A stretch of DNA of 64,000 bases, from the NCBI RefSeq assembly GCF_013402915.1, contig NC_050721.1:806001-870000 (forward strand), written 5' to 3'. Positions within the stretch are counted from its first letter, which is position 1. The number at the start of each line of letters is the position of its first letter. The DNA comes from Zygotorulaspora mrakii. Lineage: Eukaryota > Ascomycota > Saccharomycetes > Saccharomycetales > Saccharomycetaceae. The translations under genes and the position numbers were made by a program. This document shows, piece after piece, positions 16,711 through 27,638 of the stretch. Below the pieces are notes generated by a model. It made no database searches, was not told the origin of the DNA, and saw only the letters and a list, made by a program, of their open reading frames with translations.

Positions 16711-18264
16711 ATGATTTGGACAATCCACATCAGTGTCGTTTTATTTGTGTTAATCAGCATCCTCGCGGAGATGTGCTTTCATGAGAAGCTGTTCAAGCCT
16801 TTATTGAGAAAAAAGGTTCTTGATCATATTCAGTCGAATGCAAATATGCAAAGAAATGCTTCAAGAATGAGTATCGATGATGAAAATGGGTACAGCTGTG
16901 GGCTTTATTATTCTAACTGGTCACCTTATTCGCCGCGTTTGCATTATCCTCATGATATAAATTTGTCACAAGTATCTCATATCTATTACTCTTTTTTCTT
17001 GGTTGATGGCGAAACTGGTACCCTGAAGTCTAGTGATGAATGGTCTGATTTTGCAATGGATATATACAAACCTTTGGCAATAAAATTGAATAAATTAAAC
17101 CGCGAAGATGTGGACCAAGAGCTATATGCCAAAAATTTACCAATGGGACTAATTGGAGAATTGAATTTTTTACGCCATTCCAATGTTTTAGGGGATAAGA
17201 ACGCAAAAGACTTCAAAGTTATAATGTCCGTCGGTGGATGGTCAAATCGTCAGGAATTTCCCAAAGTTGTCAGAGATGCGAAAAAGTTTGATAAATTCAT
17301 TGATTCTTGCGTTGATACTATGTTCAAGTATGGATTTGATGGGATTGACTTGGATTGGGAGTTTCCGGAGGATGATGGCTTTGAACCACAGAAATATCTT
17401 GAAATAGTGCAAAATCTCAGAAGAAAACTTGACGATTTGGAATCTGATATATTTGGTGGCCATTCTGCTGGTAATCATAATAGGTTTCACTTATCCATGG
17501 CAACACCAGGCTTTGCTGAAAAATTGAATATTATGCCCATAGTGGAAATGAACAAGCACATTGATATTTGGAACATGATGACCTACGATTATTATGGAGA
17601 ATGGTCAGAAACTACAGGATACCATAGTAATCTTTATGACAGCGGCCCCCAGAATGAAAAGGTAGACATGCTATACAAATATTCACACTCTTCGGGTAGC
17701 GATGAACGTCTCTGCGGTAATGCGGCAGTGACACAAATGATTGAGAAATTTGGAGTCGACTCCAAGAAAATTACCTTGGGAATGGCTGCGTATGGTAGAG
17801 GGTTCAAAAAGGTGTCCGCGAATAAGACAGATACTAGATTTATTGACAAGGCTTTTCATGGTGTCAGTGGCGGATCTGATGGAGAGACAGGAATTTGGCT
17901 ATACAACCAGTTGCCCTTGGGCGGTTCAAATGAAGTATTTGATCCCGATTACGTTTCTGCTTTTTGTTTCAATCCCAAGTCAAAAACTTTTGTTGGCTAC
18001 GACAACGTTGATTCTGTTAGTGTCAAGACTCAGTATATCAAAGATATGAAATTGGCAGGCGGATTTTGGTGGGAATCGTGTGGAGATACCCACAATGATC
18101 CATCAAGATCTCTCGTAAATACTTTTGTGAATGAAATCACTTCGATTAAGAAGTTTCCAAATTCCATGTATCATCAATCTAGTGTTCTAAAGTACTATAT
18201 CAAAAGATATGGAGCTGGAGGTTTTTTAACGTCCATATTTGCTCAAATGATTGAGGCGAAGTGA
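16711..18264 (+). CDS. CTS2: CTS2, glycoside hydrolase family 18 chitinase
   Basis: 517 residues, related to S. cerevisiae Cts2 (YDR371W, 511). The GH18 active-site motif DGIDLDWEFP is intact near residue 210 (DxxDxDxE, with the catalytic Glu), preceded by the substrate-binding strand 'VIMSVGGWSN' near 170 and followed by 'MMTYDYYGEW' near 290 and 'GGFWWESCGD' near 450. A hydrophobic stretch at residues 4-22 could be a signal peptide or membrane anchor, and a short C-terminal extension follows the barrel. Cts2 is the sporulation-associated, bacterial/insect-like chitinase, distinct from the cell-separation enzyme Cts1. It is convergent with VPS74. Confidence 0.93.
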   Translation: MIWTIHISVVLFVLISILAEMCFHEKLFKPLLRKKVLDHIQSNANMQRNASRMSIDDENGYSCGLYYSNWSPYSPRLHYPHDINLSQVSHIYYSFFLVDGETGTLKSSDEWSDFAMDIYKPLAIKLNKLNREDVDQELYAKNLPMGLIGELNFLRHSNVLGDKNAKDFKVIMSVGGWSNRQEFPKVVRDAKKFDKFIDSCVDTMFKYGFDGIDLDWEFPEDDGFEPQKYLEIVQNLRRKLDDLESDIFGGHSAGNHNRFHLSMATPGFAEKLNIMPIVEMNKHIDIWNMMTYDYYGEWSETTGYHSNLYDSGPQNEKVDMLYKYSHSSGSDERLCGNAAVTQMIEKFGVDSKKITLGMAAYGRGFKKVSANKTDTRFIDKAFHGVSGGSDGETGIWLYNQLPLGGSNEVFDPDYVSAFCFNPKSKTFVGYDNVDSVSVKTQYIKDMKLAGGFWWESCGDTHNDPSRSLVNTFVNEITSIKKFPNSMYHQSSVLKYYIKRYGAGGFLTSIFAQMIEAK

Positions 18265-18412
18265 ACACACAAGAGATTTTTCTCGATTCTTTCTGCGTGC
18301 CGTTCAATGTTCTTCTTTATTCAACATATACTTTTATATCAACTATTATACAAAGATGAAAAATTAACTTCACTCTGTCTTTAATTTCTCTGAGAATTTG
18401 GTAAGCCATTTT

Positions 18413-19402
18413 TCATAATATCATATCCATTCTGGAAAATACTTCAAATACACCGGCCACTACTTCTAACTGTAATGCAGAATTTTTATGCGACTCGATC
18501 TCTTCTTGAACTTCCTTATTTAAATTGATTGAAAGCCCCGATTCACTTTGATTATCCAATACAAATGGATACTGCGAGAATTGTTCCAACAGCTCATCGG
18601 CTCTGGAGATGGCCTTATCCCTCTTTTCATAGTCTAGAGATGTTAAAATATTTTCCAAGACGTTCGCACGATAAGATCCACATATTAATGCAATTGTCCT
18701 GATCAGTTTGAACGATGTCGTTTCTGGAAAATAGTCATTGTAGTTAAGCTCCATGTTTCTAGAGACTAGGACGGATAATATTCTCCTTTTGATAGCTTCC
18801 TTACAGCCTGAATCTGTAACGGGATGAGTTGCCATATCAAAGAGAAAAAAATTCTTCATTTCTGTTCTCAATACGCCCTTATCAACTAAACCTTTAGCCA
18901 GCCTTTCTCTGACTTGTTTCAATTGGTAATTAATCTTCAATAGATTCCAGGTTTCACCACTTAGTAAATCAATCCAATTTGCAATTGTCGATGGCTCATC
19001 ATTTCTCATCAACTGTAAAGTCTCATCCAATAAAACTTCGCCAGTTTTGCTCACATCCACAACTTCGATTAATCTCTCGGAGATGTCGTATCTCTTCCTT
19101 GAAGGGTCATCCATGATTCTAATATTGCCTCTCAATGCAAGCTCAATGAGTATACATCCACGTAATGCGTATGAAATGTTATCATTCCAAAATGAAAGAT
19201 ACCCTTCTTTATCTTTCAAACCTAGCAGCAACACCTCTTCCATCAATGTGAGCTTAGGTATTTTGACATTTTCAGTGATCTTGGCTTCTTCTGGATCATA
19301 CGCAACTTTCTTTGACGACGATTCATCATAATTGTTCCCCTGGATTTCACTGTTTTCGGTGGAATCAACACGATTTACCCTACGACGCTGCAGATTTGAC
19401 AT
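18413..19402 (-). CDS. VPS74: VPS74, GOLPH3-family Golgi PI4P-binding adaptor
   Basis: 329 residues (S. cerevisiae Vps74, YDR372C, 345). The start [14 protein letters not shown] keeps the basic N-terminus that contacts coatomer. The GOLPH3 fold follows with '[24 protein letters not shown]' (residues 50-75), '[15 protein letters not shown]', '[14 protein letters not shown]', and '[26 protein letters not shown]' with the beta hairpin used in tetramer formation. It binds phosphatidylinositol-4-phosphate on Golgi membranes and the tails of glycosyltransferases to retain them. Tail-to-tail with CTS2 as in S. cerevisiae. Confidence 0.96.
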   Translation of the reverse strand: MSNLQRRRVNRVDSTENSEIQGNNYDESSSKKVAYDPEEAKITENVKIPKLTLMEEVLLLGLKDKEGYLSFWNDNISYALRGCILIELALRGNIRIMDDPSRKRYDISERLIEVVDVSKTGEVLLDETLQLMRNDEPSTIANWIDLLSGETWNLLKINYQLKQVRERLAKGLVDKGVLRTEMKNFFLFDMATHPVTDSGCKEAIKRRILSVLVSRNMELNYNDYFPETTSFKLIRTIALICGSYRANVLENILTSLDYEKRDKAISRADELLEQFSQYPFVLDNQSESGLSINLNKEVQEEIESHKNSALQLEVVAGVFEVFSRMDMIL

Positions 19403-19640
19403 TTTTCCTTTTCAAAGGCCCTCCCAATACGAATTGACCGCCAACGCCTAATCGTTTGTTAAAGGATTTCAGGTGGGTACCTAATTTTACTTCATTTCTT
19501 ATTGAAATTTGGCGCAACTTTGGCGAACCTACGATCTGTAAGAATTCTGAAAATAAGAACAATACCGTTTAACGCGATTATTCTGAAAGATTTAATGAAA
19601 GGGATAGTCAGCAGAAGAATGTGAATGCCTCTATATGTAT

Positions 19641-22600
19641 CTATATGTTTTGTTGTACTATTCTTTTCAATGGTTCGATATCCGCCTCGTTGCCTTTTTT
19701 GACATAGACGAGGAAGTACGGTGTAGCTGTATTACCAGAGGCAAAATTGAATACTTCACTTTCGGGAACTTCCGTAATGGTTTCATCGTTGTACTTTCTC
19801 CAAATGCCATTCTTGTAGCTATCTTTTATGTATATCCAGTAGTGACCATAACTTGCCTCCCCTCTGTGTATGAAAACTGCAAACAAGGAGTATGCTAGGT
19901 TTTTGAAATCGTCAAACTGTTTAGGGATTTTCAACTCCAATGTCTGGATTTCATGGTAAAGTTTTGTTAGTTCGTTATCAACTTCTGATATGAAACCATT
20001 TAATTTTTGAAATAGTTCATCTTTTCCGGTGATTTCAATATTTTGAGACTCTAGTATGTCAGATTTCAGAATTTTAGAAGTCTCTATATAGGCCGCTTTT
20101 CTTGAAATCCCAAGTTCATTTGTGCTTAACAGTTCCTTCTGACGCTTCTTCAACTGGAGTAGTTCCTTCTTCATTGCCTCGGTTTCGCGCTTTCTCTCCA
20201 AGAGAACTTTATCTGTTGTGTCGGTATACCTGTCCATATACAACAATTGGTTGAAGGGCAAAGGATCAATTGACTTCACAGGCATGAATCTTTCACGATC
20301 ATAGTAAACTCTTTGGATTTGAATTTGTAAAATGGTGGGGAATTCGGTAACAGCTAAAGTTCTTTTAACTTCTCCGTATTCCTCCATCGTTAGATATTCA
20401 TCACTGAAATATGAATCAAGTGCATCATAAATGTCTTTTGAATGATCCCCAATGTTGACCAATAATGAAAGGAACCTTTCGATTTTTGTGCGTACCCCAG
20501 CTTCAATGTTTAGAGGAACGATATTTTGTTTAATGTTACCATAGAAGAGCTCTTTCACAAGATCATTCTGCTCATTATCCTCACCGAGATTTATTGGATA
20601 GGATGCACTTTCCAGTTGAAATAACACATTTCCAATGCATTCAGTAACATCCTGTTGTCTTCCCATTTCAAGTGCATTTTCTAATTGATCGGGGCTAATT
20701 TTTGGAGATTTATTCCCCATTTCTTCCTGTTCCAGATCGAGCATATTGATATCTTCGTTTTCGTTTACTGTATTATCGTTGCATTGTGGGTTTTCTTCTG
20801 TTTCATCTAATGGAAGTTCCATATTTTCATCTTTATCCTCATCTTTAAAATCTATCAAGGATGCCTCTCCGTTCACCGGTGCTGATTCCTCATGATCGGC
20901 ATGAGCACCATTACTTTTTAACTTTTCTTCATCATCATTTGAGTCTGAAAGTAATTTCAAGTCCACAATCATACTACTTGGTGCGAAAGCCAAGAAGGCC
21001 AATTTTTCTCTTGGCGTAACACATCTTTCCTTTGAATGAATCATATCACGAAACAAATCTCTTAACTCATATATGAAATAAATTGACCTTTGTACCTCAG
21101 AATCACTGACTTCTCTGCCGCCAATTCTTCTTGAAGTGTTTCGACCATTCGATTTCAAATCTTTTATGGTACTATTATAATTCAGAACCCATTCTCTCAG
21201 AGGCGCTATAGAAAAATAATATTGGAGCAAAGAGTTTAGGTAGCAAGTGTTACCAATATTATTCAAACCAATAGGCCAATCATTAGCAGGAAGGCAACTG
21301 GCATCAATAATACCAGTGTTAATAAAATGCAAAATGAATTTGGAATTTCTTTCAAGTCCAATTCTTGTCAAAGCGGCTTTCAATTTCAGAAAATTATCTG
21401 ACTCAAAATTGTGTTCAGCATACCACTTCCTTTGAAAAATTTCCAAGATGGTATCGTCGCTAGCATTTTCATTGATTTGAAGTAATTCCAATGCTTCCAT
21501 GTAAGAAAGTCTTGATGAACCATAGTATTCTTCAAATTCTGGACATTGAACCATTAGAAAATCAAATAGAGACAAGCTTTTTTTATGAATAGCAACTGTG
21601 TAAAGAGCTCTATCACAGTCTATTTTTAGACCGGGGGAATCATTTGCCTTTATTGAGTATGCTGTTTGTATAACATCTTCGTCAACGGACTGGTCCACTT
21701 CTAAAATATCGTATGCTTTTGAAACAAGCTTGTATGGCTCATAATCCGCTAAAAACTTAAGTTTTGGCGAATTTTTATATTTTGCTATGAGACACAGAGC
21801 GTTTTTCAAATCTGAATGCTTGTTCGGGTAGGAATGATTCAATGATTCAGTTTGATATATTGTTATCAACACTGAATCATTAATTGTAGAAACGTCTATT
21901 TCTTTGGAATCAATGCCAAATAATCTCAATGCATGGTCAAGAGATTCCTGCCCAACAACATCCTGTTTACCACAATACGCAATCAGTTGAAATGATCCCT
22001 TTCTGTTGGCAATGAAAGTCAAAGCATCAAAATAAATACCTATGTTTTCTGAGTCCAAAACGCATTGGGTCTCATAATTTTTGATGATATCACGGTCAAC
22101 ATAGTAATGACATGTTGAAAGATTCACGAAGTGATAATTTGTATCGAGCGTTGAAGATGGATCTCCGGAGATTGATTTATACTCCTCCAAAGTATGAAAC
22201 CAAGGTGATGTTGTGTAGGCCGTTTGAACAATGTTGAATGCGCGTATTACTCTTGGAACTTTCTTTAATTCTTCGCCAACTAATAACTTGACAGAAAATT
22301 TCCCTAAAAATATTAATTCAATGCATTTTCTGATAAAGGATTCTCTCAGCTTTCTTTGTTTCCAATCCTTTAAGTAATTGGTTAAATCAGGAGGCTCGTA
22401 TTCTGGAACTTCTTCACCGGTCTCTTCATTTTTTCCCATAAATAGTCTGAAATCATACTTCATTGTCAACCACTTCGGATCTATGTGTGAATTCAGCACT
22501 ACATTATCTGAGTTTATTGTTTTCAAAGGTTCTTCGGCGCTTGTACGATTCAATGGCCCTCTGAATATTTTGAAAAGCGTATTTATGCATTCAGCAGGAC

Positions 22601-23474
22601 ATACGACATTACTCGGATCTAGTGATTCAAACTTTTGGCATGCCCTTTCATATCGATTGTTGATCGCATCTTGCGACCATAATTGTTCCGCATCTACTTT
22701 CTCGAATTCTGGTTTAAAAATTTCGATTAAAATTAATTTATTTGTGTCCTCAGAAACATATATTGCGTAATCTATCAGGCGGGGATTGTTTGAATCAAAC
22801 GTTAAAAGATCCATTTTATCGAAAGGATGTAAATCTGTCTCATCAATCATATGGAAACGCGACAAGCCTAATCGTTTTTTTGTCTGTTCCAAAATTGTTC
22901 TAGTTTTTACAGTTATTTTTATATGGTAAATTTGAGAATCAATGAACGTCTCTGGCGTTATCTTTTCCTGCTTCACCCGATCGATTAAGACACCCATAAA
23001 GACATTCAATTTATTGTGTTCCGGACAAGAAACGGAGGGTAATTCATATTTGCTTTCCAGGACAACTTGGTCTACTAATGTTCCTAATGAGTATGGTTGC
23101 ATGTCGACTATTCTCCTCGAGTAGTTCAACACAGGCAAGCGGAGAACACCGTTATGCAAGTCTGAATACAAAATGCTATGCTCCTCTGAATTAATAAAGG
23201 ATATATCCCGCAATATGTCATCCAAAATTCGATCAGAAGTCTTAAATGGGAACTTCGAGCCTATATCAGGGTATAGAAGCATCTTTCCCGTATCGCCAAC
23301 TTGATCATCTAACACATCCAACACTTCACCTCTTAGACTCTCAGATTGGCCTAATTTCTCAAAACTATCACCTTGCCTCGATTCCAAGTCTATATCGTCA
23401 GTGAACCCACTACCGTTGATACCGAGGCCATCTCGATCACCGTTCTCTTCCACAAACTCATTCTTTTGAAGCAT
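19641..23474 (-). CDS. UBP2: UBP2, ubiquitin-specific protease
   Basis: 1277 residues (S. cerevisiae Ubp2, YOR124C, 1272). The catalytic Cys box 'GLNNIGNTCYLNSLLQYYFS' starts near residue 740 and the His box 'GEASYGHYWIYIKDSYKNG' near residue 1215, with 'WRKYND' after it, so the catalytic domain is complete. A long N-terminal region of ~730 residues precedes it, and an acidic low-complexity insert lies inside the catalytic domain around residues 840-930, as is typical for Ubp2. It removes Lys63-linked ubiquitin and antagonises the ligase Rsp5 through Rup1. The adjacency of VPS74 (YDR372C) and UBP2 (YOR124C) is one of the interleaved junctions showing a non-duplicated gene order. Confidence 0.96.
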   Translation of the reverse strand: MLQKNEFVEENGDRDGLGINGSGFTDDIDLESRQGDSFEKLGQSESLRGEVLDVLDDQVGDTGKMLLYPDIGSKFPFKTSDRILDDILRDISFINSEEHSILYSDLHNGVLRLPVLNYSRRIVDMQPYSLGTLVDQVVLESKYELPSVSCPEHNKLNVFMGVLIDRVKQEKITPETFIDSQIYHIKITVKTRTILEQTKKRLGLSRFHMIDETDLHPFDKMDLLTFDSNNPRLIDYAIYVSEDTNKLILIEIFKPEFEKVDAEQLWSQDAINNRYERACQKFESLDPSNVVCPAECINTLFKIFRGPLNRTSAEEPLKTINSDNVVLNSHIDPKWLTMKYDFRLFMGKNEETGEEVPEYEPPDLTNYLKDWKQRKLRESFIRKCIELIFLGKFSVKLLVGEELKKVPRVIRAFNIVQTAYTTSPWFHTLEEYKSISGDPSSTLDTNYHFVNLSTCHYYVDRDIIKNYETQCVLDSENIGIYFDALTFIANRKGSFQLIAYCGKQDVVGQESLDHALRLFGIDSKEIDVSTINDSVLITIYQTESLNHSYPNKHSDLKNALCLIAKYKNSPKLKFLADYEPYKLVSKAYDILEVDQSVDEDVIQTAYSIKANDSPGLKIDCDRALYTVAIHKKSLSLFDFLMVQCPEFEEYYGSSRLSYMEALELLQINENASDDTILEIFQRKWYAEHNFESDNFLKLKAALTRIGLERNSKFILHFINTGIIDASCLPANDWPIGLNNIGNTCYLNSLLQYYFSIAPLREWVLNYNSTIKDLKSNGRNTSRRIGGREVSDSEVQRSIYFIYELRDLFRDMIHSKERCVTPREKLAFLAFAPSSMIVDLKLLSDSNDDEEKLKSNGAHADHEESAPVNGEASLIDFKDEDKDENMELPLDETEENPQCNDNTVNENEDINMLDLEQEEMGNKSPKISPDQLENALEMGRQQDVTECIGNVLFQLESASYPINLGEDNEQNDLVKELFYGNIKQNIVPLNIEAGVRTKIERFLSLLVNIGDHSKDIYDALDSYFSDEYLTMEEYGEVKRTLAVTEFPTILQIQIQRVYYDRERFMPVKSIDPLPFNQLLYMDRYTDTTDKVLLERKRETEAMKKELLQLKKRQKELLSTNELGISRKAAYIETSKILKSDILESQNIEITGKDELFQKLNGFISEVDNELTKLYHEIQTLELKIPKQFDDFKNLAYSLFAVFIHRGEASYGHYWIYIKDSYKNGIWRKYNDETITEVPESEVFNFASGNTATPYFLVYVKKGNEADIEPLKRIVQQNI

Positions 23475-24147
23475 ACTTTATATAACTGAAAAGGTGAGGC
23501 AGCAAAGCCAATTCAATTGACCAAAGGTTTATCTACCTTAATCGATGTAAAATCAGAACCAGCGCGGCCTCTTTATTATTACCTAGGTACTTGTATCCTA
23601 TTTCATCATGGTGGCAAGTTCAAGTAAGGGATAGTGAGGTGAATTAACTACTTCGCTGAACGTGAGGAATGATATAATGAAGAACTATGCCATCTTATAT
23701 AGAAGATAGCGCCAAGTTCCATTTGTTTGAGCCCAATTCTCCTAATCCAAGCAAATGAGCAGTCAGAATCATCGCTTCACTTCTCACCAGTGAGATTTCC
23801 GTCGTTTCAGACCTCTTTACAAGTAGAAGGGAAATTATATACCAATGGCCAAGAATGTGCTACAACTCATTGTAATCTGTCTTTGCGAATGCAAATTGAT
23901 TAAAGCTTTAATCAGGAACAAGAATCATTGGTCGCGTCAACTATTCTTCCTAGTCAGTAAATTATTTCGCACATTGGCTTTTTTCAACTCCAGTATATGG
24001 AAATTCAATCAGTTCCTTTCGGGTTCTGAAAAAGGGCTCCGAATTCTCTTACACACAGATAAAAACACAGTTTAAGATCAACAGCCTTGATAATATAGAA
24101 TAGACTTTGCGCAAGTTGCATAAAACGCTAGTTACTGATTTCTCGCG
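23475..24147. other. Divergent UBP2/FRQ1 promoter region
   Basis: 673 bp. One ATG-started frame of 76 codons at 23845-24075 has the character of translated intergenic DNA and resembles no family I know. Nothing else recognised. Confidence 0.5.
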
Positions 24148-24720
24148 ATGGGAGCCAAGGCATCTAAATTATCGAAGGATGACCTCACAAGTCTGAGACA
24201 GTCAACATATTTCGACCGCAGAGAAATTCAACAGTGGCACAAAGGATTTCTGAGAGATTGTCCAAGTGGGCAATTGACGAGAGAAGATTTCATCAAAATA
24301 TATAAGCAATTTTTTCCATTCGGTTCCCCAGAAGAGTTTGCTACACACGTTTTCAGTGTATTTGATAAAGACAATAGTGGAGTTGTTGATTTCAAAGAGT
24401 TTATTACTGTGCTGAGTACTACCTCCAGAGGCACATTGGAGGAAAAACTGGTGTGGACATTCCAGTTGTACGACCTGAATCATGATGGGTACATAACATA
24501 TGATGAAATGCTGACTATTGTAACAAGTATATATAAGATGATTGGCTCGATGGTCAAATTAAGTGATGATGAGGCAACACCAGAACTGAGGGTTAAAAAA
24601 ATTTTTAGTATTATGGACAAGAATGAGGATGGGTACATTACTTTAGAGGAATTTAGAGAGGGTTCGAAAGTTGACCCCTCAATCGTTAGCTCTTTAAATC
24701 TGTACGACGGGCTAGTATAA
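24148..24720 (+). CDS. FRQ1: FRQ1, frequenin-type calcium sensor, regulator of PI 4-kinase Pik1
   Basis: 190 residues, same as S. cerevisiae Frq1 (YDR373W). It begins [13 protein letters not shown], an N-myristoylation signal. Canonical EF-hand loops are '[12 protein letters not shown]' near residue 73, '[12 protein letters not shown]' near 110 and '[12 protein letters not shown]' near 157; the first EF hand ('[11 protein letters not shown]') is the degenerate, non-binding one, as in the neuronal calcium sensor family. Frq1 recruits and activates the essential phosphatidylinositol 4-kinase Pik1 at the Golgi. Functionally it supplies the PI4P that VPS74, two genes away, reads. Convergent with COQ7. 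Confidence 0.98.
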   Translation: MGAKASKLSKDDLTSLRQSTYFDRREIQQWHKGFLRDCPSGQLTREDFIKIYKQFFPFGSPEEFATHVFSVFDKDNSGVVDFKEFITVLSTTSRGTLEEKLVWTFQLYDLNHDGYITYDEMLTIVTSIYKMIGSMVKLSDDEATPELRVKKIFSIMDKNEDGYITLEEFREGSKVDPSIVSSLNLYDGLV

Positions 24721-24845
24721 AAAGAGATCGAAATAAGACATTTCATCAAATCATTAAGCAGCTATATTCTTTTTTTTTTGTTTCATTAGACGTTTTTCTT
24801 CATTATATACTGCGCCTTAAGAACTTCAACATCAAGGCAGACGAG

Positions 24846-25544
24846 TTAGATCCTCTCTGCAGTCCAAACTGCAGCCTTGCAGATCCCTTTAATACCTTCC
24901 GTCAATAACATGTAAGGAACAGCCTTCTTTGAGTCATGTTCAATAGCAGTCTCCAAATGTTCCAGTTCTTCATCTCGAAATTGCCTAATGGTTTCTGTGA
25001 GACTATTAACCTCTGGAGGAACTGAAACTGAGCCATTCGCTTTTTTTAAATCAAACTGATTCGTTAAACAGCGAAGCTGTTGGTTGTAATGACGCCCAAT
25101 TACCGTTTCTACTGCTTCAGTGCATGCCATTGCTGCTTGTGGAGAAATTACGGCTGTTCCAGCACCCATTACAAAGGCACCTAGCTTCCATATAGGTGTA
25201 AATAAAGAAGGTCTAACTCTTTTCTTGACCTGTAAGCTATTAAACGTTTTATGATGGTGTATTTCTTGATCCCACATATGCTGTAAAACAGGTTTCAAAT
25301 GAGGGTATTTGCTCGACAAAACGAAGTACTGACCTGCGTAAATGTAGTCAGCACCTAGTTCACCAGCTTGATCTACACGAACAACACGATCTAGATATGC
25401 AGCTTGAGCCTCAGATAATGGGAAATGCCTATTTTCATTTTGGGAACGCTTGGTTGGCTCTTTAGAGGTTGCATTTGTTGCCCGTAAACTTGACAAACGA
25501 CTGAATTGACGTTTTGATATTCTAGGAAAGCTATTACGTAACAT
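24846..25544 (-). CDS. COQ7: COQ7/CAT5, mitochondrial 5-demethoxyubiquinone hydroxylase
   Basis: 232 residues (S. cerevisiae Cat5/Coq7, YOR125C, 233). The first ~40 residues are rich in Arg and Ser without acidic residues early on, a mitochondrial targeting sequence. The di-iron ligands of the family are visible: Glu in 'VDQAGELGADYIYAGQY', the ExxH motif in 'WDQEIHHHKTF', Glu in 'AMACTEAVETVIGRHYNQQ', and the second ExxH in 'FRDEELEHLETAIEHD'. The enzyme hydroxylates demethoxyubiquinone on the matrix side of the inner membrane, the penultimate step of coenzyme Q synthesis, and is part of the CoQ synthome. Confidence 0.97.
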   Translation of the reverse strand: MLRNSFPRISKRQFSRLSSLRATNATSKEPTKRSQNENRHFPLSEAQAAYLDRVVRVDQAGELGADYIYAGQYFVLSSKYPHLKPVLQHMWDQEIHHHKTFNSLQVKKRVRPSLFTPIWKLGAFVMGAGTAVISPQAAMACTEAVETVIGRHYNQQLRCLTNQFDLKKANGSVSVPPEVNSLTETIRQFRDEELEHLETAIEHDSKKAVPYMLLTEGIKGICKAAVWTAERI

Positions 25545-25744
25545 GTTTAAAGTACCTGAAAGTTCGAGAATGTGAGCTCTCGACTATTGTTCGGTTCCCT
25601 AAAGAAAACCCCTTCTTTTTCAATTTGATTGAGAAGTTCTTTTCAATAAATGTATTTTCACTTTTGCCTGGCGCTGCTGCGTATGGGCGAAGACGAATAT
25701 ATGGCATAACTCCACGATTTGGAGATATGCATCTACAAGCTAGC

Positions 25745-26578
25745 TCATTCTTCTCCTAAGAAAGATCCAACATCGGCTCTATTGTACAGAAAGGTGTGCA
25801 ACATTGAAACACCCACCATTTCAGGAATTTCTTGGGTGTCTCTTGAGTGGGTGACAGGTTTCATATCATTTGAAGGGATTAAATGTTGCTTTAGCAATCT
25901 ATTATGAATATTCCTCACAATGACCCACTTGACTCTGAAAGCCTTCCCATATTTATCGTTGTGCTCTGTCCATATGCTTGTATCTAAATTATCCTGCAAG
26001 TCTGATCCCATCTCGGCTACTCCACAGAATTTACCGGAACCATTTACTGAAAAGAAAAGATATACTTTCGCATTTGGATCCCTGCTTCTGTAAGCCTCTG
26101 AAAGTCTCCTGTTTCCATAATATGTTGAAGACCATATGCCATGTGCACATGACTCTGTTACATGTTCAAGACAAAACGATTTTATTACAAAATATCTTGA
26201 TTTAACAGGAATATCAATGTGAGATGGGATGAGAAAGGGGGATTTACGACTTCTATCGTTTAGTCCCACCTCATTTCTCTCCCTTATTGCAGCTTGGGAG
26301 ACACCGTTTTTACCCGACTGCGAATCACCAATTAAGTGTTCTGCATTGGAATGCCTATCTGGTAAAAATGCACCTCTACTATCAAATAGCCCTGACACAA
26401 AGAATTCTAAATCTCTCAAACTGTCTTCTATTGTCCTTTTTGGTGGCTGAAACATCGAGGTTTCTTTTAGTACCGATTGATTTGTCGTGGTTATGTAACT
26501 TTCGACTATGTTGCCAAAGCCTGTGTTCATCTTGCAGAGAATTCTCTTGATATCGATTTGAAAAGATAAAGAAAACAT
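25745..26578 (-). CDS. PHO92: PHO92/MRB1, YTH-domain m6A reader
   Basis: 277 residues (S. cerevisiae Pho92, YDR374C, 306). The C-terminal YTH domain starts at 'RYFVIKSFCLEHVTESCAHGIWSSTYYGN' (residues ~122-150) with the cage tryptophan in 'IWSST', then 'VYLFFSVNGSGKFCGVAEM', 'TSIWTEHNDKYGKAFRVKWV' with the second cage tryptophan, and the closing 'LIPSNDMKPVTHSRDTQEIP'. The N-terminal ~120 residues are poorly conserved. Pho92 binds N6-methyladenosine in meiotic mRNAs and affects their translation and decay. ATG at 26578 is the first in frame; a second at 26530 (MNTGFG) is possible. Confidence 0.93.
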   Translation of the reverse strand: MFSLSFQIDIKRILCKMNTGFGNIVESYITTTNQSVLKETSMFQPPKRTIEDSLRDLEFFVSGLFDSRGAFLPDRHSNAEHLIGDSQSGKNGVSQAAIRERNEVGLNDRSRKSPFLIPSHIDIPVKSRYFVIKSFCLEHVTESCAHGIWSSTYYGNRRLSEAYRSRDPNAKVYLFFSVNGSGKFCGVAEMGSDLQDNLDTSIWTEHNDKYGKAFRVKWVIVRNIHNRLLKQHLIPSNDMKPVTHSRDTQEIPEMVGVSMLHTFLYNRADVGSFLGEE

Positions 26579-27638
26579 TTCTTAATTCTACTTCTAGTGG
26601 TTTGGTATATAATTTAGCCGCCGATGCCATTGCGCGTCTCCCGTGACAGCACTAAGAAAAGCAGAATTCGTACAGATATATAATAATCCAAAAGGTAGTT
26701 GGAAGCTCCATGATATGAAACACTAAACACCCAGCAAATAAGTTCATCTCCTCAACAAATCTTATTTTCGGTAGTGTTTTGAGCTGGAATTGCTTATCTA
26801 TCTCGTTTCTGTGGAGTTAGCAAATGTAAACATTTTAAAGGACTAAAGTTATCCAACACTTGCCGTGAAGCGCAAGATAAGCCCTTCAGGGACAGTTTAA
26901 TCAAAGCGAACAGCCTAATTGGTTTTGGCTCTAGACTTCAATTGCTTGTTCGAAGAAGCGGCGTTCCTCAATCTCTATCTAGAAGTGAGGCGACGTTAAG
27001 TACTGCAGCTAGCCCTTGTTCGGTTTCATAGCCTTTTCGCTATAACACGATACTGCAATGAAGTGAATAATTGAAAATACGCTACTCATGTTGAATTAGG
27101 TAAGCAATTATCGACTTAGTCATTCAATTGACTGGCCTGTATTATTTACAGTCTAAAACATAGATAATTTGCGTAGATGGTAAGTGACCACAATGAGGGC
27201 ATATCCGTAGCCAATCACTACTTTTTGGACTTTTGCTTGTTATTTGCAAAACCCAAATGAGGATTGAGTTGGACTAACTACTCAACGATGAAGTGCAGCA
27301 GAGATGCTACTAAAAAAAGCCAGCTAACGAGCAATACCTTGTTTGTATCTTCAATTTTTAAAGGAAATAAGCTCAAGATACGATACTAAGGTCTTACTTC
27401 TTGAGACCATGTCCTGGACGAAACAAGTGAGCCTAGCTCTCATCCTGCAATCGATTGGGTACCGGTGCTGAAGTCTTGATGTGAGTATAAGAGCATAAAG
27501 CCCTTTTTCATCGCTCGTTTCTCATGACCCATTTTTATTTGTCTCTACCACAGATATGCGTGTGCAAATACTTGAGAATGGAGGTGATGACGACTCAACA
27601 TCGCCCATGGAAGATTGGTACATGTGTTGGTTTGCCTT
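26579..27638. other. Long intergenic region between PHO92 and WIP1
   Basis: About 1.06 kb, unusually long for this window. It serves as the PHO92 promoter and the WIP1 5' region. It contains a GTAAGT donor-like hexamer after an ATG at 27178 and a GACTAAC at about 27274-27280 but I could not assemble a coding splice from them. No tRNA, LTR or long ORF seen. Confidence 0.45.

Noticed and set aside
23845..24075. ATG-started 76-codon frame before FRQ1
   Set aside because: No family resemblance, length expected by chance, and it occupies the FRQ1 promoter.
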